The notes beneath the pieces were generated by a model, which made no database searches, had not been told where the DNA came from, and saw only the letters and a program-made list of their open reading frames with translations. From NCBI GenBank assembly GCA_025454275.1, contig JALOOS010000057.1, positions 1 to 8,248 of the forward strand: DNA of 8,248 nucleotides, given 5' to 3'. The stretch comes from Desulfobacterales bacterium. GTDB lineage: Bacteria > Desulfobacterota > Desulfobacteria > Desulfobacterales > SpSt-501. Shown here piece by piece: positions 1-7,410 of the stretch (the stretch's first letter is position 1; each line of letters opens with the position of its first letter). The translations under genes and the position numbers were made by a program.

Positions 1-49
1 GTAGAAGGGTGTTAAATAGAGACATAGGTGGGGAATTTTATTCCCAAAC

Positions 50-78
50 TTGAAAGCAATCCCTGCAATTATCAGAAT
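50..78 (+). promoter_or_regulatory. Possible sigma70 promoter for ftsZ
   Basis: TTGAAA at 50-55 matches the -35 consensus in 5 of 6 positions. CAGAAT at 73-78, after a 17-base spacer, matches the -10 consensus in 4 of 6. The surrounding DNA is AT-rich. Transcription would begin near 85 and leave a leader of about 70 bases. AT-rich DNA yields chance matches, so this is tentative; TATGTT at 94-99 is another possible -10 but has no good -35. Confidence 0.35.
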
Positions 79-143
79 TACTATTAAAAACTTTATGTTA
101 AGTTCATGGCGCAGCTTGAGGCAACCTGGCTTCACCTACCGGC

Positions 144-150
144 AGGAGGT
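144..150 (+). promoter_or_regulatory. Shine-Dalgarno site fixing the GTG start of ftsZ
   Basis: AGGAGGT at 144-150 is a near-perfect anti-16S match, 5 bases before GTG at 156. It decides the non-ATG start, because the next in-frame ATG (codon 29) lies beyond the first GTP-binding glycines. Confidence 0.85.
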
Positions 151-155
151 CGAAG

Positions 156-1388
156 GTGTTCACTCTATTTGAAAACCAGAAGTCGGCCAAGATCAAGGTG
201 ATCGGGGTCGGGGGCGCCGGCGGCAACGCCATCAACAACATGATCCAGGGTGGCCTTCAAGGTGTTACGTTCATCGCCGCGAACACCGATGCCCAGGCCC
301 TCGAAATTTCGAAAGCCGAGAGCCTCATCCAGCTCGGCGGCAACCTCACCGAGGGGCTGGGGGCCGGCGCCGATCCTCAGATCGGGCGGAATGCAGCCCT
401 GGAGAGCGCCGAGGAGATCCGCAGGGCGTTGAGCGACAGCCACATGGTCTTCATCACCGCCGGCCTCGGCGGCGGCACCGGGACCGGTGCGGTCCCCGTG
501 ATTGCCGAGATCTGCCGCGAGATGGGGGCGCTCACGGTCGCCGTCGTCACCCGGCCTTTCGCCTTTGAGGGTCGAAAGCGCGCCCAGATCGCCGAGCAGG
601 GGTTATCCGAGCTCAAGAAAGTGGTCGACACGGCCATCACCATCCCCAACGACCGGTTGCGCGCGCTGGCCCATCGCAAGGCCACCCTGATGGAGATGTT
701 TGCGAAGGCGGACGAGATCCTGCTGCATGCCGTCCGCGGCATTACCGACCTGATCCTGGTGCCGGGCCTCGTCAACCTCGACTTTGCCGACGTGCGCACC
801 ACGATGTCCAAGGCCGGCATGGCCCTGATGGGCGTGGGCGTCGCCTCGGGCGAGAACCGCGCCGTCACAGCGGCGGAAAAGGCGATTTCGCATCCGCTCC
901 TCGAGGACATCTCCATTGCCGGAGCGCGCGGGGTGCTCATGAACATCACCGCTTCGAGCAGCATGGAGTTCGAGGAGGTGGCCGAGGCCTCCGAGCGGAT
1001 CCACAAGGAAGTGGGCGACGAGGCGGAGATCTTCTGGGGGACATCGGTCGACGAGGGCCTGGGAGAGGAGATGCGGGTGACGGTCATCGCCACCGGCATC
1101 GGCCTCGAAAGCGAGGCGGCCCCGGCTCAGCCGGCCGGCCGCGAGCGGGAGAAACGAAGGGAGATCGAGCGCAAGGTCCCTCAGACGCCGCAGCGCGGCA
1201 AGGTGCGCGACGCGACCCCGGAGGACCTGGCGCGGCCCGGCATCCTGGACCTCGATGAGCCGACCTTCATCCGCAACCGCCGGAGCGCCGCAGATTCCGC
1301 CGGAGCTCTCTTTCGCGGGGCCGGGCGCGTGGACCTGGAGGAGGGCGGGCTGGAGATCCCGACCTTCATGCGCCGCAAAGCCAACTAG
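156..1388 (+). CDS. ftsZ: Cell division protein FtsZ
   Basis: Bacterial tubulin homologue: a cytoplasmic GTPase that polymerises into the Z-ring at the division site and recruits the divisome. 410 residues, somewhat longer than E. coli FtsZ (383). Visible motifs are the N-terminal glycine loop GGAGGNA (19-25), NTDAQAL (43-49), the tubulin signature GGGTGTG (105-111), VVTRPFAFEG (130-139), IPNDRL (163-168) and the T7 synergy loop NLDFADV (207-213). T7 residues D209 and D212 carry the same numbers as in E. coli, so the GTPase should be active. The stretch NITASSSMEFEEV (263-275) departs from the usual NITGG-like form. A charged, low-complexity linker (about 317-365) follows the globular part. 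The tail has two copies of the FtsA/ZipA-binding type peptide: EPTFIRNRR (368-376) and the terminal LEIPTFMRRKAN (399-410). GTG start with a strong Shine-Dalgarno. A 338-base gap separates it from the transporter genes, so it is probably its own unit or the end of an upstream division cluster. Confidence 0.97.
   Translation: MFTLFENQKSAKIKVIGVGGAGGNAINNMIQGGLQGVTFIAANTDAQALEISKAESLIQLGGNLTEGLGAGADPQIGRNAALESAEEIRRALSDSHMVFITAGLGGGTGTGAVPVIAEICREMGALTVAVVTRPFAFEGRKRAQIAEQGLSELKKVVDTAITIPNDRLRALAHRKATLMEMFAKADEILLHAVRGITDLILVPGLVNLDFADVRTTMSKAGMALMGVGVASGENRAVTAAEKAISHPLLEDISIAGARGVLMNITASSSMEFEEVAEASERIHKEVGDEAEIFWGTSVDEGLGEEMRVTVIATGIGLESEAAPAQPAGREREKRREIERKVPQTPQRGKVRDATPEDLARPGILDLDEPTFIRNRRSAADSAGALFRGAGRVDLEEGGLEIPTFMRRKAN
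1260..1373 (+). repeat. In-frame repeat encoding two PTFxR motifs in the ftsZ tail
   Basis: CCGACCTTCATCCGC (1260-1274) and CCGACCTTCATGCGC (1359-1373) agree at 14 of 15 bases, lie 99 bases (33 codons) apart and are in the same frame. They encode PTFIR (369-373) and PTFMR (402-406). Flanking codons do not match, so this is either an old partial duplication or convergent short motifs. Confidence 0.6.
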
Positions 1389-1415
1389 ACCGTGCCCATC
1401 CCTAAACGGCGTCTT

Positions 1416-1435
1416 CCGGCCCATGCCGGCGTTTT
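1416..1435 (+). terminator. Possible weak intrinsic terminator of ftsZ
   Basis: CCGGC (1416-1420) pairs with GCCGG (1425-1429) across a CCAT loop, followed by CGTTTTC with four T at 1432-1435. It lies 28 bases after the ftsZ stop. The stem is only 5 bp and the T-run is short, so termination may be partial. Confidence 0.35.
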
Positions 1436-1522
1436 CGCTCGTCGCCATCCTCGACGGTGCCATACACCGCCTGTGGTTGCGATATCGCTGCGGCCTTGGG
1501 CGGAACCGCAATCGGGCCTTTC

Positions 1523-1551
1523 TTGACGGCGCATCGCCGCGATGTTATTCA
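1523..1551 (+). promoter_or_regulatory. Weak promoter candidate for the transporter operon
   Basis: TTGACG at 1523-1528 matches the -35 box in 5 of 6 positions; TATTCA at 1546-1551, after 17 bases, matches the -10 box in only 3 of 6. If real, the transcript would have a leader of about 170 bases that includes the hairpin at 1568-1616. I found no better sigma70 or sigma54 pattern closer to the gene. Confidence 0.2.
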
Positions 1552-1567
1552 GTCCCTGCGGGGTAAT

Positions 1568-1616
1568 CGGGCGGCGGCTGAACCGGCGAAACGTTGGCCG
1601 GTCGCCGCTCCGCCCG
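1568..1616 (+). promoter_or_regulatory. Long GC-rich hairpin in the leader of the transporter operon
   Basis: The arms pair in three blocks: CGGGCGG (1568-1574) with CCGCCCG (1610-1616), CGGC (1575-1578) with GCCG (1604-1607), and ACCGGC (1582-1587) with GCCGGT (1597-1602). That makes 17 bp with a CT bulge and one small internal loop. The 9-base terminal loop contains self-complementary AACGTT. No T-run follows (CCTTTCC), so it is not a classic terminator; it could be a leader structure or attenuator, or part of the ftsZ transcript end. Confidence 0.5.
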
Positions 1617-1726
1617 CCTTTCCGTCACAGCTTCCGTTTAAAAACCTCTCATCTTGCTGATCGGCCGTATCCCGATGGTCCCGGAAACGGCAGGCGCTGA
1701 ACCCCCCACCCACAAGGAGGAGCGGC

Positions 1727-3280
1727 ATGAAAACGATGACGATGCGATGGGCAGTAGGAATTCTCTTTGCCGTTCTCGCAGCGGCGGTGCCCGGCCTCGC
1801 GGCCGACAAGGAGACCCTGGTCGTCGGTGTCTCCTCGGATGTCCACACCCTCGACCCGGCCGTTTCGAGCGACAACTACGACTGGCGGCAGATCTACCCG
1901 GCCTACGACCGGCTGGTGAAGTACAAGGTGGTGAACGGCGAGGGCTCAACCGAGGTCGAGCCCATGGCGGCCGAATCCTGGACGGTCTCCCCGGACAGCC
2001 TGGTGTGGACCTTTAAAATCCGCAAAGGGATCAAATTCGACGACGGCACCCCGCTCGACGCCAAGGCGGTCACGTTCTCCTTCGAGCGGGTGCTCAAGAT
2101 CGGCAAGGGGCCGGCCGACAACATCGGTGCGATCAAGACGGTGGAGGCGGTCGACGACACCACCGTGAAGATCACGCTGAAGAGCGCCTTCGGGCCTTTC
2201 CTGCAGACCCTGGCGACCGACGCGGCCTCGATCGTGAACCCCGCCGTCATGAAGCACGAGAAAAACGGTGATCTCGCCCAGGCCTGGCTCGCCCAGAACA
2301 TGGACGGCAGCGGCCCCTTCAAGATGACCGAGTGGTCCCGCGGCGAGCGCTTCGTTCTGAGCGCGAAGGACAATTACTGGGGCGCGAAGCCCGCGCTCAA
2401 GCGGGTCATCATCCGCTTCATGCGGGAATCCTCCGACCAGCGCATGGCGCTCGAGAGCGGGGACATCGACATCGCCGAGGGCATCCTGATCGACCAGATC
2501 CCGGCCCTCGAGAAGAACCCGAACATCGTGGTGCGGCGCTTCCCCTCCCAGCTCGTCGAGTATGTCTACATCAACTGCCAGAACCCCAAGCTGCAGAACA
2601 AGCTCGTGCGCCAGGCCCTGAACACCGCCGTGGACTACCCGGGCATCATCACCCATGTGCTGCGCGGCAACGGGGTGCAGATGCGCGGGCCGGTGCCCAA
2701 GGGCATGTGGGGCCACAAGGCCGATGTCTTCCAATTCCAGCGCAATGTGGCCAAGGGCAAGGAGCTGCTGAAACAGGCGGGGGCCGAGAAGCTCGACCTC
2801 ACCCTGATCTACTCCGAGCGGCGGCCGAGCTGGGAGCAGATCGCGGCCATCCTGCAGAGCAACTTCGCCGACATCGGCGTGAACCTGAAGCTGGAGCTGA
2901 TGGCGAACCCTACCCTGCGCGAGAAGGTGGACCGCGGAGACTTCGAGCTCTGCCTCGGCGCCTGGAGCCCGGACTATGCCGATCCTTCGATGTTCATGAA
3001 CTTCTGGTTCGATTCGAACAACTTCGGCCTGCCCGGAAACCGCAGCCGCTACAAGAACGAGCAGGTGGACGGCCTCGTCCGCAAGGCGCTCGCGCTGTCG
3101 GACGTCGCCCAGCGGGTGGCCCTCTACAACCAGGCCCAGGAGATCATCATGCAGGATGCCCCCTACATCCTGCTCTACCAGACCCAGACCATCGTGCCGA
3201 TGCGCGCCTGGGTCAAGGGCTATGTCTACAACCCCATGCTCGAGTCGATGTACAACTTCGAGTCGATCTCCAAGCAGTAG
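1727..3280 (+). CDS. dppA: Periplasmic peptide-binding protein of an ABC importer (SBP family 5)
   Basis: Captures a ligand, probably short peptides, in the periplasm and delivers it to the permease encoded downstream. 517 residues, normal for the family. A Sec signal peptide is visible: basic MKTMTMR, hydrophobic residues 8-20, then likely cleavage after A25 (VPGLA/ADKE). No lipobox cysteine follows, so the mature protein should be soluble. Family-5 hallmarks are EVEPMAAESW (76-85), WTFKIRKGIKFDDGTPL (94-110), the DGSGPF stretch (193-198) and AWSPDYADP (412-420), the region where E. coli DppA uses an aspartate to hold the peptide amino terminus. The start is supported by AAGGAGG 6 bases upstream. 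First gene of the importer operon; 75 bases with a strong hairpin separate it from the first permease. The symbol follows E. coli usage. Family 5 also binds oligopeptides, glutathione, nickel or haem, so the ligand is inferred from the operon. Confidence 0.9.
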   Translation: MKTMTMRWAVGILFAVLAAAVPGLAADKETLVVGVSSDVHTLDPAVSSDNYDWRQIYPAYDRLVKYKVVNGEGSTEVEPMAAESWTVSPDSLVWTFKIRKGIKFDDGTPLDAKAVTFSFERVLKIGKGPADNIGAIKTVEAVDDTTVKITLKSAFGPFLQTLATDAASIVNPAVMKHEKNGDLAQAWLAQNMDGSGPFKMTEWSRGERFVLSAKDNYWGAKPALKRVIIRFMRESSDQRMALESGDIDIAEGILIDQIPALEKNPNIVVRRFPSQLVEYVYINCQNPKLQNKLVRQALNTAVDYPGIITHVLRGNGVQMRGPVPKGMWGHKADVFQFQRNVAKGKELLKQAGAEKLDLTLIYSERRPSWEQIAAILQSNFADIGVNLKLELMANPTLREKVDRGDFELCLGAWSPDYADPSMFMNFWFDSNNFGLPGNRSRYKNEQVDGLVRKALALSDVAQRVALYNQAQEIIMQDAPYILLYQTQTIVPMRAWVKGYVYNPMLESMYNFESISKQ

Positions 3281-3286
3281 CGTCCC

Positions 3287-3333
3287 GGCGAGGTGCGGTG
3301 CGGGGAGAGGCTCTCCGCACCGCACCGCACGCC
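3287..3333 (+). promoter_or_regulatory. Strong intergenic hairpin after the binding-protein gene
   Basis: GGTGCGGTGC (3292-3301) pairs perfectly with GCACCGCACC (3317-3326). Inside, GGAGA (3304-3308) can pair with TCTCC (3312-3316). Outside, GGCG (3287-3290) can pair with CGCC (3330-3333). No T-run follows, so it is not a simple terminator. Hairpins after binding-protein genes in importer operons are known to protect the upstream mRNA and lower downstream expression, which fits the excess of binding protein such systems need. Confidence 0.6.
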
Positions 3334-3355
3334 GCCTCTCCCGTCCCGGCCGCCC

Positions 3356-4366
3356 ATGCGGATTGTGAGCTACGTCCTGAAACGCCTCGCCTATCTCGTC
3401 CCGGTCCTGCTGGGGGTGACCCTCCTTGTCTTCATCATCTCCCATGCCATTCCCGGGGACCCGGCGCGCATGATGGCCGGCCAGAAGGCGAGCCGCGAGG
3501 CGGTCGAGAACCTGCGGCGCTCCATGGGGCTCGATCGGCCGCTCTATGAGCAGTACCTGCGCTACCTGGCGGGCCTCGTGCAGGGAGATCTCGGCTTCTC
3601 CATCCGCAACCAGCGCCCGGTCCTGGAGGACATGCGCGATTTCTTCCCGGCCACACTCGAGCTCACCCTGGCGAGCATGCTCCTCTGCGTCACGGTGGGG
3701 GTCCCGCTCGGGATCCTTTCGGCCGTGCGCAGAAACCGCCCGATCGACCACCTCTCGCGGATCTTTTCGGTCTTCGGGGTTTCGATGCCGGTCTTCTGGC
3801 TGGGGTTGATGCTGCTCCTCCTCTTCTACCGCCACCTCGGCTGGCTGCCGGGCTCGGGGCGGCTCGACATCGGCATCGACCCGCCGGCCTTTGTGACCGG
3901 GATCTACCTGCTCGACAGCCTGCTCGCGGGAAGCCTCGGAACGTTCCGAAACGCGCTCGCCCACATCCTGCTGCCGGCCTTCTGCCTCTCCTATGTCTAT
4001 CTCGCCATCATCACGCGCATCGTGCGCTCCTCGATGATCGCCGTGATGGGGCTCGACTTCATCACCACGGCGCGCGCGAACGGGATCGCCGAGATCGTGA
4101 TCATCTCGAAGCACTGCTTGAAGAACGCGCTCATCCCCACCGTGACGATCACGGGGCTTTCGATCGGCGAGCTCCTGGGAGGGGCCATCCTGACCGAGAC
4201 CATCTTCAACTGGCCGGGGATGGGCAAGTACGTGGTCGACTCGGTCAATTTCCTTGACTTCCCGGCCATCATGGGGTTCACGCTGGTGGTCTCCTTTGCC
4301 TATGTCCTGATCAATCTAGCGGTGGATGTGGTCTATGCATTCCTGGACCCTCAGATCCGCTACTGA
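3356..4366 (+). CDS. dppB: Dipeptide/oligopeptide ABC transporter permease, DppB type
   Basis: First inner-membrane permease subunit; with the DppC-type partner it forms the peptide channel. 336 residues, normal for the family. The N-terminus MRIVSYVLKRLAYLVPVLLG is typical of DppB, with transmembrane segment 1 at about 9-29. A periplasmic stretch with NLRRSMGLDRPLYEQY (52-67) and GDLGFSIR (77-84) follows, then further membrane segments near 102-124, 138-158, 205-223, 258-280 and 305-327. The ATPase-contacting EAA-like loop is about 237-260 (TARANGIAE ... KHCLKNALIP). The C-terminus YAFLDPQIRY is classic for the family. An in-frame GTG at 3293 is rejected as start because it lies inside the hairpin and would add non-family residues. 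The chosen ATG has no recognisable Shine-Dalgarno (the preceding bases are C-rich), so initiation may be weak or structure-dependent. The next gene follows after 3 bases. Confidence 0.93.
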   Translation: MRIVSYVLKRLAYLVPVLLGVTLLVFIISHAIPGDPARMMAGQKASREAVENLRRSMGLDRPLYEQYLRYLAGLVQGDLGFSIRNQRPVLEDMRDFFPATLELTLASMLLCVTVGVPLGILSAVRRNRPIDHLSRIFSVFGVSMPVFWLGLMLLLLFYRHLGWLPGSGRLDIGIDPPAFVTGIYLLDSLLAGSLGTFRNALAHILLPAFCLSYVYLAIITRIVRSSMIAVMGLDFITTARANGIAEIVIISKHCLKNALIPTVTITGLSIGELLGGAILTETIFNWPGMGKYVVDSVNFLDFPAIMGFTLVVSFAYVLINLAVDVVYAFLDPQIRY

Positions 4367-4369
4367 TAT

Positions 4370-5335
4370 ATGCCCCCCGCTCCTGACCCTGCCGCCGGCG
4401 CAATGGCGGGAGAGAGGATCGGGGCGTGGGGCAGGGGAAAGAGGCCCCTCCGGATAAACGTGTTCGACGAATTCCGCAGACAATACGCCTGGCAGATCCG
4501 CGAGTTGGGGTTCATGGTGCGGCTGCTCGGCCGCAACCCATCGGCGGTCGCCGGGTTTGCGATCATCGCCGGCATGGTCGCGATGGCGCTCGCCGCACCG
4601 GTGCTCGCACCTTTCAACCCCATCCAGATCAGCCTGGGCGACCGGCTTCTCCCGCCCGGCGGGGCCCACTGGTTCGGGACCGACGAGCTGGGCCGGGACA
4701 TTCTGACCCGGGTGATGTACGGGGCGCGGATCTCGCTCTGGATCGGGGTGATCGTGGTGGTGATCGCCGGCGGGCTCGGGGCCGTGATCGGCGCGGTCTC
4801 AGGCTACCTCGGCCGCCGGTTCGATGATCTCATCATGCGGGTCATGGACGTGATCCTCTCCTTTCCGCCGCTGGTGCTCGCGATGGCGCTCGCCGCCGCG
4901 CTGGGGCCGAGCCTGAACAACGCCATCCTCGCAGTCGCCTTCGTGATGATCCCGAAATTCGCGCGTATGGTGCGCGGCGAGGCGCTGGCCGTGAAGGAGA
5001 AGCAGTTCATCGCCGCCGCCCGCGCCTCCGGCGCCGGTAGCCTCTGGATCGTCTGGCACCATGTCCTGCCGAACTGCCTCTCTTCGGTCATCGTGCTCGG
5101 CACCCTCATCCTGGGTGAGACGATCCTGATCGCCGCCTCGCTCTCCTTTATCGGGCTCGGCGCGCAGCCGCCGACGCCCGAGTGGGGGGCCATGATCAGC
5201 GTCGGCCGCAAATTCCTGATGGACCAGTGGTGGTATGCCACCTTTCCGGGAGTGTTTATCCTGGTGACGGTGATCGGTTTCAACATCTTTGGCGATGCGC
5301 TGCGCGACGTGCTCGACCCGCGCATCCGCCGCTGA
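4370..5335 (+). CDS. dppC: Dipeptide/oligopeptide ABC transporter permease, DppC type
   Basis: Second permease subunit, partner of the DppB-type protein. 321 residues from this start, slightly long for DppC. Segments: a cytoplasmic N-tail, membrane helix 1 at about 58-79, the family signature HWFGTDELGRD (100-110), a helix near 121-145, then MRVMDVILSFPPLVLAMALA (157-176), the EAA loop about 211-235 (KQFIAAARASGAG ... HHVLPN), ASLSFIGLGAQPPTPEWG (256-273) and the C-terminus DALRDVLDPRIRR. The exact start is uncertain: ATG 4370 sits 3 bases after the dppB stop, but neither it, ATG 4403 (codon 12) nor GTG 4460 (codon 31) has a good Shine-Dalgarno. The first 30 residues are Pro/Ala/Gly-rich and unlike the family, so the true start may be internal. 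Translational coupling to dppB is likely. The dppD gene starts 11 bases after its stop. Confidence 0.92.
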   Translation: MPPAPDPAAGAMAGERIGAWGRGKRPLRINVFDEFRRQYAWQIRELGFMVRLLGRNPSAVAGFAIIAGMVAMALAAPVLAPFNPIQISLGDRLLPPGGAHWFGTDELGRDILTRVMYGARISLWIGVIVVVIAGGLGAVIGAVSGYLGRRFDDLIMRVMDVILSFPPLVLAMALAAALGPSLNNAILAVAFVMIPKFARMVRGEALAVKEKQFIAAARASGAGSLWIVWHHVLPNCLSSVIVLGTLILGETILIAASLSFIGLGAQPPTPEWGAMISVGRKFLMDQWWYATFPGVFILVTVIGFNIFGDALRDVLDPRIRR

Positions 5336-5346
5336 GCCGAGGGGGC

Positions 5347-6341
<995 letters not shown>

Positions 6342-6357
<16 letters not shown>

Positions 6358-7307
6358 AGGCGCAAAACCTCATCAAGCACTTCCCCATACGCAGCGGCTT
6401 TCTGGGCCGGCGCGTAGCGTATCTCAAAGCGGTGGACGGGGTGAGCTTCAGCGTCGAGCGCGGAGAGACACTGGGGCTTGTGGGTGAATCGGGCTGCGGC
6501 AAGACCACCGTCGGCCATCTCGTCCTGAACCTGCTCACACCGGATCGGGGCAGCGTTCGGTTCAAGGGGGTGGACGTCCGCCACCTGCGCGGAAAGGCCC
6601 TGCGGGCGCTGCGGCGCAACATCCAGGTGGTCTTCCAGGATCCCCACTCCTCGCTCGACCCGCGCATGCTGGTCAAGAAGACCGTGGGCGCCCCGCTTGC
6701 GGTGAACCGGCTCGCGCGGGGCGCGGAGCTCGTGCAGCGGGTCAAGGCGATGCTCGCCGAGGTGGGGCTGAACGAGGAGCACGTCTACCGCTACCCCCAC
6801 GAGTTCAGCGGCGGGCAGCGCCAGCGCATCGGAATCGCCCGGGCCCTGATCACCGGGCCCGAGTTCGTCGTCTTCGACGAGCCGACCTCGGCCCTGGACG
6901 TTTCGGTCCAGGCCCAGATCCTCAATCTCGTGAAGGAGCTCCAGCGGCGCCATGGCTACGCCTATCTCTTCATCTCCCACGACCTGGGTGTGGTCAAGCA
7001 CATGAGCCACCGCATTGCGGTCATGTACCTGGGGATCATCGTCGAGACAGCCGCGAGCGATTCCCTTTTCGCCGCGCCGCTTCACCCCTACACCCGCGCC
7101 CTCATGAACGCGCTGCCCGAGCCGGACCCCGCCCGGCGCACCATGCGGGCGCTCCTGGCGGGTGACGTGCCGAGCCCGGTGCATCTCCCACCGGGCTGCC
7201 GCTTCCACCCCCGCTGCCCCGAGGTGCAGGGGATCTGCACCCAGCGCGCACCCGAGCTGAGGGAGGTGAAGCCCGGCCACCGGGCGGCCTGCCACCTCTA
7301 CCGGTGA
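6342..7307 (+). CDS. dppF: Peptide ABC transporter ATP-binding subunit, DppF type
   Basis: Second ATPase of the importer, pairing with the DppD-type subunit. 321 residues. Motifs: the DppF/OppF-like N-terminus NLIKHFPIRSGFLGRR (9-24), Walker A GESGCGKT (48-55), Q-loop Q99 in VVFQDPHSSLDPR, signature FSGGQRQRIGIARAL (155-169), Walker B VVFDEP with D179 and E180, and H213. All are intact. The C-terminal extension has cysteines C286, C292, C299 and C317, with the same spacing as in the D subunit. ATG 6342 is preceded by GGGAGG (6331-6336), 5 bases away, and overlaps the dppD stop by 16 bases, giving tight coupling. A longer in-frame reading from 6213 would lie wholly inside dppD and lacks homology. 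It is the last gene of the contiguous importer block; 103 bases follow before the peptidase. Confidence 0.95.
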
Positions 7308-7327
7308 CACCTCCTTCTTTTCCGCCT

Positions 7328-7356
7328 TTGACAAAAGGGGGGTGGGAGGATTTAAG
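7328..7356 (+). promoter_or_regulatory. Promoter candidate for the M55 peptidase gene
   Basis: A perfect -35 box TTGACA (7328-7333) is followed by a 17-base spacer and TTTAAG (7351-7356, 4 of 6 to TATAAT). Transcription would start near 7363, leaving a leader of about 48 bases. The -35 overlaps a small inverted repeat CCTTT-GACA-AAAGG (7325-7338). The peptidase could thus be expressed apart from the importer, although read-through from dppF is also possible since no clear terminator is seen between them. Confidence 0.5.
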
Positions 7357-7410
7357 TGAACGGTGCTAAGATCTGTTGAATCGAATCGACCCGAAGGAGT
7401 GAAGAACCGA

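Larger units (their letters stand above)
1..155. other. AT-rich non-coding leader upstream of ftsZ
   Basis: No convincing gene lies here. The first 100 bases contain about 32 G or C by hand count, in sharp contrast to the GC-rich genes that follow. A small perfect inverted repeat is present (GGGAAT at 31-36, ATTCCC at 40-45, 3-base loop), with no T-run after it. In many bacteria ftsA ends just before ftsZ, but no ftsA tail is visible. The stretch is best read as a promoter and leader region for ftsZ. Confidence 0.6.
1389..1726. other. 338-base gene-free region between ftsZ and the peptide transporter
   Basis: No supported coding region: readings here lack start signals or are run-ons of the neighbouring genes in other frames. 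It holds inverted repeats CCGGC/GCCGG (1416-1429), CGGTG/CACCG (1455-1469), the palindrome GCGATATCGC (1479-1488), TGCGG/CCGCA (1489-1510), CATCG/CGATG (1532-1544) and a long hairpin (1568-1616). It ends in a clear Shine-Dalgarno AAGGAGG (1714-1720) for the next gene. It presumably combines the ftsZ terminator with the promoter and leader of the transporter operon. Confidence 0.6.

Noticed and set aside
31..45. GGGAAT/ATTCCC hairpin as a terminator of an upstream gene
   Set aside because: 6-bp stem with AT-rich centre and no T-run after it on either strand.
3..53. Open frame ending in TGA at 51-53 that could be the tail of an upstream gene
   Set aside because: Only 16 codons, AT-rich, no recognisable family; too short to call.
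1389..1726. Known riboswitch or tRNA in the gap
   Set aside because: I looked for familiar conserved boxes and a cloverleaf and recognised none; a covariance-model search would settle it.
2332..3549. Long + strand open frame overlapping the binding protein and dppB in another frame
   Set aside because: Arg/Ala/Pro/Gly-rich shadow spanning two real genes, with no domain features.
1946..4114. Very long minus-strand open frame (722 codons) opposite the binding protein and DppB genes
   Set aside because: A GC-rich antisense shadow: composition is His/Asp/Arg/Glu-rich with no family features, and the + strand genes are certain. The same applies to the long minus frames at 4804-6318, 6276-7334 and 7366-8244.
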